From contig CM061141.1 of assembly GCA_030789695.1 (NCBI GenBank), forward strand, positions 201,675,600-201,739,599: a DNA stretch of 64,000 nucleotides. Direction: 5' to 3'. This stretch comes from Scilla litardierei (taxonomy: Eukaryota; Streptophyta; Magnoliopsida; Asparagales; Asparagaceae). Made by a program: the position numbers and the translations under genes. How positions within the stretch are numbered: position 1 is the stretch's first letter; each line of letters starts with the position of its first letter. The notes under the pieces are model-generated. The model worked only from the letters and a program-made list of their open reading frames with translations. It was not told the origin of the DNA and ran no database searches. Positions 1-12,856 of this stretch are shown here, piece by piece.

Positions 1-240
1 ATCACCCAGGCTGTCACCCGGTCTGTCCATTCTTCACCCGATCGGTTCACTTGGGGACAGATTTCGGCTTGTATCTGATACATCCCAACCGATCGGTTGA
101 GTTATCAACCGATCGGTTGGGGCTTTGTTTCCTGCAAAAAGCAACAGATTGTCTAAGTCCCTGAACGGATGTTCTTGCGGCTGATTTTATTTATAAAAAT
201 AGATAAAATAAAGTAAAAAATAACACTAAAAAGTGGGGCA
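1..240 (-). promoter_or_regulatory. Palindrome-rich spacer downstream of gag-protease (Athila-like copy 1)
   Basis: This spacer holds several copies of a short palindrome, CAACCGATCGGTTG or variants (for example near 88-101 and 107-120). It is the counterpart of 63113-63290 in the plus-strand copy, where the same cluster precedes a TATA box and a second ORF. The TATA box and ORF of this copy lie beyond the left edge. Confidence 0.55.
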
Positions 241-315
241 AAAGTTTAGAGCATGGGTTGCCTCCCATGAAACGCACTTGTTTAACGTCGTTGGCTCGAC
301 GCCCGCAAGTGATGT

Positions 316-3089
316 TTACGGTGGTTGATACGGGTGATGCCCGAAGTTCGGCATCTCTTCTTCATCGGAGCTTACGGCCTTTGGAGTAGTCAACGGCTGG
401 AGAAAGATTTGCTCGACTACCCTCTCCTTGTTCTTGGGATCTGGGGGCTTCTCTTTCGTATTGGCGTTCACCGCCATCTTCTTAAGGATCTGGACCTCGT
501 CTTTGGTGAGGCCCATGGGTTCTTTCCCCGTTTTCCTCGCAGGAGGAGCCTTGGGGAACCCAGGAGGGGTCGTACGTGTTGCATTCGCTTTCCCAGCAGC
601 ATCATTGTTCTTGTGGCCGTCTTGGTCTTCTGAATCCCCCAAGTCATCGGGGGGGGGGGGTTTCTTAAGAGAATCTCCCAGGAGCTCTCTTCAGCAGCTT
701 TATCTTCTTCCACCTTCAGCAAATTACACCGAGGGTCATCTGGGGGATCGGGATACTTCATGGACAACCCCAGATCAAATTCAACCTTTTCTCCGCTGAC
801 ATTTAGCGAAAGTTTTCCGTTATTCACATCAATCAAAACGCCAGCAGTGGCCATGAAAGGCTGTCCCAGGATGATGGGAGTGTGTGCGTCTTCAGGCATG
901 TCCATGACAACGAAGTCCACTGGCACATGCACCCCTTTTACATTAACGGGGAGGTCATCCACAATCCCCACCGGATATTTGACCGACCGGTCAGCAAGTT
1001 GTAGGGTCATACCGGTGGGCTACAGATCACCCATTCCTACCCTCTTATACATCGATAAGGGCATCAAACTGACACTCGCTCCGAGATCGATGAGTGCACG
1101 ATGAATCTTTACTGCCCCGATCGTGCAAGGGATTGAGAAGCTCCCCGGGTCTTTAAGTTTCGGCGGATTTGCCCTCTGGATGAGAGCGCTACACTCCGCC
1201 GTCAACACTACTTTTTCCTTTATAGACCCTCTAGTCACCAAATCCTTCAGGAATTTCGCATAGGAGGGGATTGTTTCGATTGCTTCCAGGAAGGGGATTT
1301 GCAAGCTCAGGTCCTTGACCATGGCGAAGAACTTGCCATATTTCTCATCAATTTTGGCCTGAGCTAACCGTTGTGGAAAAGGCACAACGGATTTGAACAC
1401 TTTCGGGCTCCCTTCCTCGTTCTTCCTCTTCTCTTCTTCAGAGTCTCCCTCCGGAGTCATAGGATTTGATGACGAAGCACCGGCGTCGTTTGATTTTTCG
1501 ATCGGTCGCTCGACGTCCAACGGTGCTTCCGGTCTATTAGGGGGCACTTTAGTAGGGATTTGTGTCCCGCTTCTCAGAACGATAGCGGACACATTTGCGT
1601 GCTCGTGCATGAGTGCCGACGTTTAGGTTGCTCCCCTCGGGTTCACCTCCGGTTGTGGCGGCAATTGGTTTTGTGACCTTGAAAGGGTCGCCACTTGTAA
1701 CCCCAGCTGGGTTACTTGGTCCGTGAGGGCCCGCTGACCCATTTCCAGCTTTTGATTGATCTTCTCCTGGTTGGTTATATATTGAGTCAAGAGAGACTCA
1801 ACCGGAGAGACGGCCCTCTGTTGGCCATACTGCTGTTGCTGCTGGATTGGCTGCTGATTTCTGGGGGCGTAAAATTGTTGCTGAGGTTGCTGCTGATATT
1901 GTTGCTGCTGAATCTGACTCTGTTGTGGCCTAGTCGGCTGATATGTTTGTTGCTGCGGCTGCTGAGGCGGCGAGGGCTGGAATGGTGCCCGGTAACCAAA
2001 GTTAGGGTGGTTCCGGTTGTTTGGAGAGTAGGCCAGGTTGGAATTGGTTCTTGGTGGATACGGCGCATTTCTCGTGGGGTTGTAAAATAGTGCGCTCGCC
2101 TGAACCAACGGTGGTGAGACGTCACCACCGTCGAATTCCCCAAAGAATTCGGATTCTACCGCTGAAATCTGCTGTGTACCTGCCCCACCGGCTCCTACCA
2201 TTAGTGCGGAGATCTGGGTCGAAAGCAAGTCGAACTTACTTGAAAGTTTGTCGACGTCCTCGACTCTGTGTATACCCCCAGACCTGGGTGTGGCTCTCTC
2301 GTCACACCACCGCTCATTGTTGGATGCCATATTTTCCAGAATATGTCCGGCATCTTCCTTGCTCCTTGACATGAAGGAACCCCCAGCCGCGGCGTCCATA
2401 GAAGATTTTTGGTCATCCTTCAGCCCATTGTAGAACAGATTAATAATCTGCCACTTCGAAAGCTCATGGTGAGGGCATCTTCTCTGCATCTCCTTGTATC
2501 TCGTCCAAGCTTCATGCAAGGACTCGTGGCTGGCCTGGGAGAAGGAGGAGATCTCACTCCTCAACTTCATGGTCTTCCCCGGAGGAAAGAACTTCGTCAG
2601 AAAAGCATTGGAGAGCTTCTCCCAGGTATTGAAAGTGTTGGGGTCCTTCCCCCTAAGCCATTGCTTGGCTTTGTCTCGCAACGAGAAGGGGAACAGCTTC
2701 AGACGGATCGCCTCAGTCGTGACACCATTAATCCGGAAGGTGTCACATTTCTCCAAGAAGGAGTCTAGATGCTCGATCGGGCTATCCATGGGTGCACCCG
2801 TAAACTGATCCTGCTGGATCCATGTCACCAAAGACGGCTTTAGATCGAAGCTTTGGGCCGTAATAGCTGGAGGACGGATGGCGGAAGTGGACTCTATAGA
2901 TGGCATCGAGTACTCCAACAGGGATTTGGGCGGGGTGTTCTCCTCCATTGCTTCAGGATCCTCTCTTCTTCGCTTCTCGACGGCCAAACGCCTAAGGGTG
3001 GCGTTAATCTCTGGATCAACGGGAATCAAGTCGTCGAGACTTCTTGAACTTCTGCGCATAAAAAACAACAAACACCCGTGAAGCGACAA
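316..3089 (-). pseudogene. gag-protease polyprotein, Athila-like, broken
   Basis: Begins at 3089. The first ~250 codons are a retrotransposon Gag capsid domain, with the motif SLRDKAKQWL. A glutamine-rich linker follows (roughly 1790-1990), then an aspartic protease with catalytic DLGAS near 1090 and the PIILG box near 870. Compared with the plus-strand copy, the frame is broken by a stop at 1623-1625 (CAA to TAA), another at about 1020 (GAG to TAG), and a length change in a C tract at 649-660 (12 bases here, 28 in the other copy). The C-terminal part resumes in another frame and ends at 316. Gag would form the particle and protease would cut the polyprotein. No RT follows. Clearly a pseudogene. 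Confidence 0.85.
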
Positions 3090-3227
3090 GTGGGAGAGAA
3101 ACAGATAAGATAAGAAATAAAAATAAGAAAATAAAAAGGAAAAAGAAGAATGCGAAAATTATCGCGAGGTAGGTATAAGAGCTAGACACTAGGGTTCAGG
3201 AGATCCTAAAATAACAAGCACGTTGCC

Positions 3228-3245
3228 TCCCCGGCAACGGCGCCA
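3228..3245 (-). other. Primer binding site, tRNA-Asp type
   Basis: The minus strand reads TGGCGCCGTTGCCGGGGA, complementary to the 3' end of plant tRNA-Asp (ending CCGGCAACGGCGCCA). It lies six bases inside the LTR end, where minus-strand DNA synthesis would be primed. This fixes the element's orientation. Confidence 0.9.
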
Positions 3246-3251
3246 TAAACT

Positions 3252-4848
3252 TGATGTGTCACGCGAGTGATGCCCCCGGTTTGCTATGCCGCAAATGGCC
3301 GGGGGACCCGCGTGACAGGGTTTAGATATTTGTAACCGCAAGCGCATGGTGTTGTAGTGTGGCTTGGGGGTCGAACACAGGGAGGCTAGGATGTGCTTGT
3401 GTCAAGGAGGACCAAAATCACCCCATGAGCGAGCTAGCCCGAATCGGTTGATGGATTGTCACGGAAAGGAATGCAAGGTATGAACAATAAAAAAATAAAC
3501 CCGGGACTTTGGTTTCCACTCCAACGAGCGACCCTCGCCGATGCGGCCTACGGGTAGGATGGCGATCGGAATTAGGGTCTAATGGTGAGACGTTGCCTCT
3601 GAAAGTGGTACCGGCATCCTATGGGCCCGATATTCCGGTCGGTGCCCAGGATGATACACCGGACTTCCCGGATTCGATCAGTGGGCACTCCCGTGTCCAT
3701 TAACACTGATCGATTCCGGGGGCACTAAGCTCGCAACGATAACTCCCAACGTCTCATCCTGCCGCTCCCGCGCGCTAGGATTCGGCGTCTACGCTAAGGG
3801 TGTGAGCTATGGCTAGGGAGTCAACCGCCAAGTTTATTCCCCCTTGGCCCAACGATCAAAGGCGGTCTTTTTCCCGCCGATGACAATGAAACACCCCGCG
3901 TAACCGTTAGATTCCTAATCCCTATCGATTTCCTAACCCTATGGATGCATCGGGAAGAGCCCCCGAAGGGGTTTCCGCCAAAATCCCAGATGTGGGAACT
4001 ACTCACAAATATTCATTAAAAAGCGATCTAAACGAAAATGAACCGTTGAAATCATAATCAGACGATTGAAATACGAAGGTAGTAGAGCAATTAAGATAAT
4101 ACTAAAGTTTAAGAAAGATCCGAAAACTTACAATAGAACAGTAATTACAGCCGTCACAATAGGAGAAAACAGTAAAAACTAATAGCTCCCACGTTTCTGG
4201 AACACTATGGGTCCTATTTATAGGATCTCGTATCACCCGATCGGTTGACAAGTCAACCGATCGGGTGATCCGTTACAGATAATAAACAGAAAACGGCGAA
4301 CTTTCACCCGGTCATATGAACCGGTCGGGTGAGTTCTTGGAGTGACCGGTTGGATCTTGGCGCCATCGGGTGAAGGGATCGGTTGGGTGCCCGTGTCTTC
4401 GGCTCCTCAGCATCAGCTACAGATTAACCGATCGGGTGAGAGTCACCTGATCGGTTGGAATTTGGCTCGAAAAGACAGAGAATCGGCCCCTGCTGAACCG
4501 GCCTGTGAACCGGTCGGGTGACTTCCACTTGAGCTCCGGCTGAGACCGGGTGGTGCACGCGTGCATCACCCGATCGGTTGGAGATGACCAACCGACCGGG
4601 TGAGGGGCTGAAAGATGTAATCTTCGTCGTTTGGCCCCCTGGATCACGCGTGACTCCTCCCGTTGCTCCGGGGGCTTGAGATATTGTCGTTAAACGTCCC
4701 CTACGCAGGCAATCTCCTGCAAACATGGAGAAACAAAGAAAAGTGAAAGAAAACGAGAAAATACGAGAAAACGAATAAAAGACGGCGGAAAATACGAAGA
4801 AACACAAAAGAAAACGTGCGTGAATATATGAAATATATACACACGTCA
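3252..4848 (-). repeat. 5' LTR of Athila-like copy 1 (about 1.6 kb)
   Basis: On the minus strand it starts TGACGTG at 4848 and ends GACACATCA at 3252, next to the primer site. It is homologous over most of its length to 58438-59994. It contains a palindrome cluster at about 4232-4600 and a TATA box at 4215-4223. The last ~100 bases differ most between the two copies. Confidence 0.85.
4215..4269 (-). promoter_or_regulatory. LTR core promoter with 38-bp perfect palindrome beside TATA box
   Basis: A TATA box (TATAAATAG on the minus strand, 4215-4223) is preceded by a perfect inverted repeat. The arm ATCACCCGATCGGTTGAC lies at 4232-4249, a two-base centre at 4250-4251, and the matching arm at 4252-4269. 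The palindrome is within 10 bases of the TATA box. The plus-strand copy has the same arrangement at 59017-59072. Confidence 0.8.
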
Positions 4849-5700
4849 ATATGGTCGGAAAACGGTCGGATCGACGGAGAGGGAGGAGGGAGACCAAACG
4901 GCACGGGGGGGGTAGAGCTGGAGAGAGGAAACGATCGACTAGAAGTGAAATAAGTAGATTGGATTTGATTTAAGTCGGTCGGAAGCTCAAAAGACGCAAC
5001 TGTCCCCGTCACAATTAGTCGGTCACAGTTCAAGCACTGACCGACTAGATCACGATCTAGTCGATCGGTCAATGAGCTTGAACCGACTAGTTGTAAACAG
5101 TAACTGAAGCCAAATTTCCTGACAAGAATTAGTCGGTCTAAGCTCATTCACCCAAGTCTCCCTGACTTGTTCCCGGTGATCCTACGTCCTAACCACCCGG
5201 ATCACTTCCGGATACTTGAGTTAGAAACCCTAACTCAAGATTTCCACTATGAAATACTTGTGGAAAACCTTCACAAGTCAAATCATACACAAATGAAATT
5301 GTGACTCCCACAACCCGGGAGCACAAACACACTCTCACAACCGAGAGTGAATCACTTACAATAGCAATGTAAAATGAAATGAAAGTTCTTACCGACAAAA
5401 TCATTTGCCTTGAGTATAACTTACGATTTAAGGCAAAACGGATTTTGGGAAAGATGAAGAGGCACCAAACCCTAGGTCCAAGATGAAGATCAGCGTTGGA
5501 GAGCTATGAGGTTGATGGTGACCTAGGATCAAGCACTTGGCTTGGAAGGCTCACAATCAATGAATCTCTCTTTTGAAATAAGAGTGAGAAGAGATTCAAG
5601 ATTGGAATGAAAGAGCTTTGAATGGGATTGAATGTTTTCTCTTTGATCTCTAAACTTCTCTTAATATCAGTCTTGAGTGCAATGAATGCAGCTCAACAAG

Positions 5701-5709
5701 TATATATAG
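5701..5709 (-). promoter_or_regulatory. TATA box of LTR-like segment F
   Basis: TATATATA read on the minus strand, about 60 bases downstream of the palindromic module array. It is the only strong TATA box in the segment and lies at a plausible U3/R boundary. Confidence 0.55.
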
Positions 5710-5769
5710 GTTAGAGGAAAGAGGGAGAGAAAAACGTTTCAATTAATGCTCCAACGGCTCTATTCTGAA

Positions 5770-6290
5770 CCAAACTAGTCGGTCAAAGAACAACCACTGA
5801 CCGACTAGTTCATCAACTTGTCGGTCGGTCAATCAACATGAACCGACTAAGTGGTGAAGAGGGAATAGTTTGAAGTTCAGACAAACAGAACTAGTCGGTC
5901 AAAGAACACTTGCCAACCGACTAGTTTCACAACTAGTCGGTCGGTGAGTCAACTTAGACCGACTAAGAGATAAAACAAATAATCTGAGAGCAAATAGAAT
6001 TAGTCGGTCCAAGAACAAAAGTTGACCGACTGGTTCATCAACTAGTCGATCGCCAAATGTACATAGACCGACTAACGACAAACAGTAACTTGGCATGTAC
6101 AGTAGAAGCTCAACAAGTCGGTCTAAGAAGGATCACTGACCGACTAGTTCACAAACTAGTCGGTCGGTGAGTTAACGTAGACCGACTAACTGTAAATAGT
6201 AAAGAGCTATGATTTGAGAAGGCAAACTAGTCGGTCCAAGAAGCATTGCCGACCGACTAGATCACCATCTAGTCGGTTGGTTCTTCTTCT
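5770..6290. repeat. Tandem palindromic modules of AGTCGGTC / GACCGACT
   Basis: About five modules with a period near 113 bases start around 5775, 5891, 6000, 6116 and 6226. Each has four half-sites in the order AGTCGGTC, GACCGACT, AGTCGGTC(GGT), ACCGACT, with spacers such as AAGAACAACCAC. A further cluster lies at 4970-5140. The same module, spacer included, occurs in the LTR of element B at 24990-25395. Confidence 0.85.
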
Positions 6291-6706
6291 TGAACCAACT
6301 AACATGCACAAGAAGTCGCAAATCGAAGCGCAATGCTTCGGGAAAGATAGTATGGACTTCTTACAAGTTCCTAGCTCTAAGATAGGAGCGTTATGAAGAT
6401 TAAAACGTAAGACCTACTCAAGGCTTAACATTCTACGGAACGAAGCTAAAAGACTATAAATAAAACTTGACGAACCATCTTCGAAAGCTTCGATCCGAAT
6501 CTTCATGACTTCTAAAATGGTCCAAAAGCTTCAACGAAGCTTTAGGCATACGATCACGTGCTTTGAGAAGTCTCGAGACGTCGCTTTGGATGTTCATATG
6601 AGTTTGGCGACGATCTCCATAACTGCGCTCACAAATTGTTAGTTCACGATATATTTATGTTTGTTCATCATCCAAAACCAAATCCGGGGAGTCCAATATC
6701 CAACAA

Positions 6707-8121
6707 TGGGTTCTCAAGATCAAGCATAAGGCGGATGGCTCTATAGACAGATATAAAGCTCGCCTTGTCGCGAAAGGTTTTACGCAACAGGAAGGGATAG
6801 ACTACGAAGAGACCTTCTCACCTGTTGTGCGTTTTACCTCGATTCGCTTGATTCTGGCTATGGTAGCTTGCTTAGATCTCGAATTACATCAAATGGATGT
6901 AAAGACTGCCTTTCTCAATGGAGAATTGGACGGGGAGATCTATATGGAAAAACCAACAGGGTTTGTAAAAGAAGGAAACGAACATAAGGTTTGTAAACTT
7001 CGTAAGTCCATATATGGTCTTAAACAATCCTCGAGGCAATGGTATATACGATTTCAAGAAGTTGTCTTATCAAATGGTTTTTCCATGCTTGATGAAGATA
7101 ACTGTATATATATCAAGAGGATTAAGAGCAAGTATGTTATTATGTCTCTATATGTAGATGAAACTTTAATAGCCGGAAATGACAAGGGCTTTGTGATGGA
7201 TATCAAGGCTTGGCTTTCATCAGTTTTTGAGATGAAAGACATGGGAGAAGCCGCATATATCCTTGGAGTTAAGATTTCAAGGAATCGTTCGAAGAAACTT
7301 CTCTCTATTTCACAAGAGACTTATATAAAGAAGGTTCTAGAACGTTTTAATATGCAGGACTGCAAGTCCATTGATATTCCTATAAGCAAATGCGATAATT
7401 TATGTCTAAAATCGTGTCCAAAGAACCAGAAGGAAAAGGAAATTATGGAAAAAGTTCCATATTCCAGTGCAGTTGGTAGTCTTATGTACGCTATGATGTG
7501 TACAAGACCGGACATCTGTTTTGCCGTTGGAATGGTAAGTCGTTACCAATCCAATCCAGGGCAAGTACACTGGAAAGCGGTTAAGAGGATAATGGGGTAT
7601 CTTAAAGGAACTGCATACTATGCTTTATGCTATCAAGGAGATGCCTTGAGGATCGAAGGCTACACTTATGCTATTGGGCGGGTGATCTCGATGAGCGACG
7701 ATCGACCTCAGGATATGTTTTTCTACTCGGATCTGGTGCAATATCCTGGAGTAGCAAGAAACAATACTGCATCGCACTTTCAACTATGGAAGCCGAGTTT
7801 GTAGCATTTAGCATGGCAGTCCAAGAAGCTGTTTGGCTTAGGAAGTTCTTAGACAGACTAATTGATGCAAATGACTCAGGTGCTGTACCAATACACAGTG
7901 ACAGTTAAGCATCTATAGCCTATGTCAAAGATCCAAAATTCCATTGTAAGACCAAACACATTGATATCCTCTACAAATTTGCAAAAGACTATGATAAGGC
8001 CAAGAAGGTAGACATTAGGTACATATCTACGCATGAGATGATAGCGGATCTGCTTACGAAGGCGATCCCCAGAGATGTGTTTTACAAACACTTATCATCT
8101 CAAGGATTGCGTAAGAGCTGA
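6707..8121 (+). pseudogene. Ty1/Copia pol fragment: reverse transcriptase and RNase H
   Basis: The coding frame starts abruptly mid-RT at 6707 (WVLKIKHKADGS), because segment F was inserted there. RT motifs follow: QMDVKTAFLNG near 6890 and SIYGLKQSSRQWY near 7005. The catalytic YVDD box reads YVDE near 7155, a loss of the second aspartate. A frameshift near 7671 moves the RNase H part ([14 protein letters not shown], then STMEAEFVA) to another frame. A stop replaces a glutamine codon at about 7906. The conserved C-terminus (KTKHIDI, THEMIADLLTKAIPRD) then runs to a stop at 8119-8121. Gag, protease and integrase are absent. Copia is certain; the lineage is not. Confidence 0.93.
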
Positions 8122-9140
8122 GTTGTACCACTGTATATTCTCATGTCTATGAATGATCAAATTTAATAAAAGAATAAGTTCTTTTCGACATTGCATATAA
8201 GTTTCTTGAAAATGTTTGTGTACATTTTTTTTTAAAATCTCAGCTGTATTTTCTAGTATGTCGGACAGATTGAGGTTGGCTCTCTCACATGAGCAACCGC
8301 CTTTATTCTATCAGACGGATAAAATAAAGATGAGGCCTGTTTAAAGTTAAAATTGTCAGACGGATGATTTAGAGTCATGACTTAAACAAAATGGTCATAT
8401 GAAATATCTGTGTCATAAGGATGCTTACAAAAGATCTAAGAGGACTTTTAAAATCCTATCTGTCTTATGCGGGATGTGGGTCCAGAAGATTATTTGAGTA
8501 GTAAAAGGGACTCAAAGTCAGACATTGTGGTGTCTGATCATCATCCTTACAACATCCTTAAGAAATACGCTCCCTGGGAAAGGAGTGATGTTGTAATACG
8601 TATTCATACTACGTATGCATTTGACCATTGGGTTAGAATAGTAATTGTGTTTACTATTATGTGAGACCCAAAGACCACTTGGGTCTTTACTTCTTACCCT
8701 TATGGACTCTAATTGGTTCCTTTAGATTTGACTGGGTGATCGCTATCTTAGCATGTTGCTTATGGACTATGGTAAATTCGGTCCGGCGGGGCATGTTAGA
8801 AAAGCGAGTCAAGTCAAGATCGAAAGGATCGCAAGAAGAGGAAGATTAATTTCATATTCAAATTTGGACTTTGGAGATTCAAAGCTGGCCAGCCAAATGT
8901 AATCCAGATGTGATTCAGTTGTTGAATATAAAGTATAAGAAATGTGAAGAAATAATCTAGGGTAAAGCATGTGTTAATATACTCAACTTTGCACCTCGAG
9001 GAGTGTTGTGTATCTCTAACAAGTGCACAACAGTGGACTCTATGCGCATGACGGTCACACGGTCTATTTCTCGGTATGATAAACAGAAGAACTAAAGGAA
9101 AAGATGTTTCCTTACAATCCCCTCAAGTGTGAGTGGGAGA
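8122..9140 (+). other. Copia 3' non-coding region and polypurine tract
   Basis: No long ORF is present. The stretch ends in GAGTGGGAGA (9131-9140), a polypurine tract directly before the LTR start, where plus-strand DNA synthesis would begin. Nothing else is recognised. Confidence 0.7.
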
Positions 9141-9645
9141 TGTTGGATATGGACGAAATATATACACCCATGAGGGGATGTATGAGGGCCTATGGACCTC
9201 AGATGTCACGTGCACGAAAGCATGCGCGAAGGGAACCTTTTCTCGTGTGAAAAGGACCACTCGATAAGTGGAAAAAGTCACTTTATAAGTGCAAAAAGGC
9301 ACTTGATAAGTGAATGAAGAAGAGGATAAGTGAATGTGCTAATATAGGCTAATAGGCTTATATTTAGTTATTTCCTACAATAACTACCCCTAAAGCCTAT
9401 AAATAGGACCCAAGGGTAAGGCATTTACACTAATCTTACCATGCCATAAGTTTGCATAAGGCAACTTGTGTTCTTCTTCTCCCTTCCATTAAAATCCTCT
9501 TTTAAATAGAGATTTAGGCGGTGAAACGCTGCTTCGATCCTCCGTGACGAAGTACTGACCATTGTGGCGAATCCGATGGCGAAGTTCAGAGATTACGGTG
9601 CCGCGTACGCAAGCGTAAGTCTCTCCTCTTCATTCGATCCTAACA
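9141..9645 (+). repeat. 3' LTR of the Copia element (505 bp)
   Basis: Starts TGTTGGATATGG directly after the polypurine tract and ends ATCCTAACA, giving imperfect terminal inverted repeats (TGTTGGAT versus TGTTAGGAT). The 5' LTR is not in the window, so the duplication cannot be checked. The 3' end is the best-fitting CA; it is not proven. Confidence 0.7.
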
Positions 9646-10126
9646 TCGTTGTTTTGACAGGATCCTTCAAAAACAATGTATAAGAAGAATCAGAGAGAAT
9701 CAGATAAAGGAACTATCATCACGTATGGTAGTAGTTGATGAGGTCTTCTGGGTATGGAAGCCATTTACAGACGAGTTGGATTGACCATGGATAAGGATGA
9801 GACCACCATAGAGTAACTGTGAGGCTACAGAAGAGAGCCCGTGAGTGCTCGTCACTATATAGCAGATGTATACTAGCCAGATGTTATTCCAAATAGTATT
9901 TGACTGTAGTGGTGTGCGATGAGAAAAATTGCTTGAACGTATACTTTTTTACTCAACGCGCACAAAGGGCAAAAAACATTTGGTTTCGATTAGCAAAGAG
10001 CAAAATCTATAATATCCAATAGCAATATTTCACAAACGTATATCTTTTTGCTCACCGTGCACAATGGGTCATACTGTAACAAATCACAGTATTGCAAATA
10101 TTTTTGCTTAGTGCTCACAAAGGTCA

Positions 10127-10339
10127 CTACTTTTGCATGTAGGGTGGGCTGATTAACTTTGAGTAATGGAATACAGTTTTGCTCATACGACAAGTTCTCA
10201 TGTCATGAACCTTTTCTCCACAAACATTGCAGTTATGAGCATCTCCATTAGCGCTCACCATCGTCACTTGCCGCATGTATCTTGGCCATCTGTCCACTGT
10301 ATTCGTTGAACAATAGTCAGTGATGAACACAAAAAACAT
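10127..10339 (-). pseudogene. Short ORF with a CCHC zinc-knuckle signature, relic
   Basis: This 70-codon frame contains CNVCGEKVHDMRTC, which fits CX2CX4HX4C exactly. The same signature occurs in Gag proteins and in MULE/FAR1-type transposases (CxxCGxxGHNxRTC). The upstream text around 10260-10339 is echoed in decayed form near 10680-10730 and 13330-13400. There is no promoter and no flanking domain. I read it as an exon relic of a transposon protein; a chance match cannot be excluded. Confidence 0.35.
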
Positions 10340-12856
10340 AATAGAAACGAATATATTTTATAATTAGAATCAGAAATAATCAGATAGAGCAATTAGTATC
10401 ATAAAGAATATTGCAACTTCACATTTTGGCACTGGTATAAAATTCAATAATGACACTCATAAGAAATTCTTCTGAGCATAGAGAGAAATGAGGCTGCACA
10501 GATTCCGAGCAGATTGCTCAGTTTGAGAGATGATACCTTGTTGGCACCTTCATGCTAATGGTAATGTTATAAAACATTCCATAACCTCGGGTGCTTCTTC
10601 TGAAGGAGCAAACAACATCTTCGATTCCATATAAATATGATGTATTCAATTTCAGCATCACGTCAATTGCCGCAAGTATATTGGCTGGCCATCTTTGTGT
10701 GTCGTAGATGAAGCATTCATTATTAAGAACAAAAATTTAGCATGTTAAAGAAAAAATATTGTATAGGTAGAATCATATAGAATCATATAGAACACTTTCA
10801 TCAAGAAGTGTAGTGGTTGACGATGTCTAGTGGGTAGGGAATCAATTTATATAGACGAATTGGACTAGCTATGGTCTGTATGGATAAGACTACAGTAGAG
10901 TTACTATGGCCTACAGAGATGAGAGCTCATGAATATACAGAATATTGCTCGTGAATCTACAGCTGGGTGATACCAGCCAGATGTTGTACCCAATAATGGT
11001 TTGCCGTTGCGGTGCGCATTGGGCAAAATTGGTAGCATATAACAATTATCTCAACTCGCAGAACGTGCAAATTTACATTTGGTTGGGATTAGCAAAGAGC
11101 AAACTCTATAGTTTACATTTTTCAACTGATTTGAATTCTATGGCTGATTAGATCTAGCAAAGAGTGGTTGGGATTTTTTGATGTTTGGGGAATGGAGGGA
11201 ATCCCTCCGATGGATGAGATGTGGTTTGAGAGAGTATATAGTGGGGAATACATTTGGTTGGAAACCATTTAATAAATAATCCCGTATGGAAAAACACAGC
11301 TGATCATCTATGACTATTAAGACTTACCTGGCGGCTGGCCTAAAGACACGCATTTAATGCAGAAGACATTTGCACTTAAATGCAGAAGAGTAGTTTCACT
11401 TGCGTTTAGACCAATTTGTGTTTGCTCAACGCGCACACCGAAACAAATAAATGCCCCTTTTGCACGTTGAGCAATTTTGGTTGGTGACTAATCAGTGACC
11501 AGTTGTAAATGCAGGCTGCTATATATATAATTACTAGAAATAACCCGGTTTGATCCTTTTTCCACACGTTGCGTAAAGTGCAAAGTTGTAAATGCAGCCT
11601 AATATATATACAGCGTAGCCTAGCTGTCTTATTCTCTAAAAATTAAGATAAGTGTTGTCTTTTCACTTATATATCTTGGAAGTTGGAATTTTCACTGACA
11701 AACAAAAATAATTCAAGAAATGGACGTGTATGGTAAACTTTGTATTTTTGGTTATAGCCTTTACAGGCTGTCTTGACCTTGTCTTGTGTGTCTAGGAACT
11801 GCCGAACCGAAGATATGGACAAAAGTAAGAAGATATTCTTGCCAACTGAAAACCCATCAAGAGTCCTGTTACCGTCATCGCATTATATTTGCTGCAATGT
11901 TGAAATATTAATTTCGCATTTCTGGCCATTTATTTTCCCCACGATTTGGTGTTTTTTCTTAATTATTGTGATTTTTATTGAACGTTGTGCACGCTGAGTA
12001 ATTATTCGTTACGACTGTTTTGCTCAACGCGCACAGCTGGGTGTAATTTGATCAGTTGTGCGCGCTGAATTATACTTCCAAAATGTATACCTTTACATAC
12101 CGCGCACAACGGGTCATATTTTAACAAAGCAAAGAAATGTACATATTTTTGCTCAGCGCTCGCAACGTTACCTATTGTTGCCCATAGGAGGGATGATTAA
12201 ATATGGGTAATGGATCATGTAATACAGTTTTACTCAGCACGCATAAAGGTCATGGCATTTGACTGCTGTTTTAGATGATCTATTGTGTTTAATTGCATAC
12301 AGTTTGGCTCTGCGCGCAAAAAGGTCACACAAACATCCAGTTGAGTGATCTGAGTAATTGTGGATAACCAGTTACGGTTTTGCTCAACGCGCACAGCGGT
12401 CAAACAAATCGATGTGACCGGTGTGCATACTGAGTAATTGTGTGCACACGTAAATAGTTTATCACAACGTTTAGCATGAAGGTCACAACTTTTGCCCGTT
12501 GTGCACGGTGGGTAATTTATAGTTCGGTGAACAGTTTTTGCACAGTAATATCAATGTCGGACATTGATTCAAGTAAGCATCAATTTATATATCACATATA
12601 TCAATTTTGTATTGTTCTGTAATTGTATCAAATTAAATGACATAGTATTAATGTTTGAATTCCTACAAACTACATTTATGCATTATAATGTACATTACAC
12701 AACAAAGTTGAAACTACAGCTAAAATTTTTGCAACTTCACATTTTGGAACTTGTATAAAATTCAATCACGGGAATATCCTAATGGTACATTGATTCCCTA
12801 TACGAAATTTTTTTCAAAATAATGCTGAACAGCTCAAGCAAGATGTCATTTATGAT

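Larger units (their letters stand above)
1..4848 (-). mobile_element. Athila-like Ty3/Gypsy retrotransposon, truncated by window edge
   Basis: Reading leftwards on the minus strand the order is 5' LTR (4848-3252), tRNA-Asp primer site, gag-protease, and a palindrome-rich spacer that runs off the left edge. The same order appears on the plus strand at 58438-64000, so the two copies belong to one family in opposite orientation. Neither copy has reverse transcriptase or integrase directly after protease: gag-protease is followed at once by the spacer. The family therefore looks like a deletion derivative mobilised by other elements. The Athila assignment rests on the gag and DLGAS-type protease and on the tRNA-Asp primer site. 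Confidence 0.85.
4849..6705 (-). repeat. LTR-like segment F hosting Athila-like copy 1
   Basis: Its right end on the minus strand starts TGTTGGATAT, a typical Copia-like LTR terminus, and abuts the middle of a Copia RT coding region at 6706, so it was inserted there. On the minus strand it has a repeat-rich upstream region (6290-5770), a TATA box at 5701-5709, and then leader-like sequence down to 4849, where the Athila-like element interrupts it. No coding region is recognisable. The superfamily is inferred only from the terminus. Confidence 0.6.

Noticed and set aside
5770..6290. Regular repeats resembling a CRISPR array
   Set aside because: The context is a plant LTR, repeats are imperfect palindromic half-sites with homologous spacers, and no cas genes are present.
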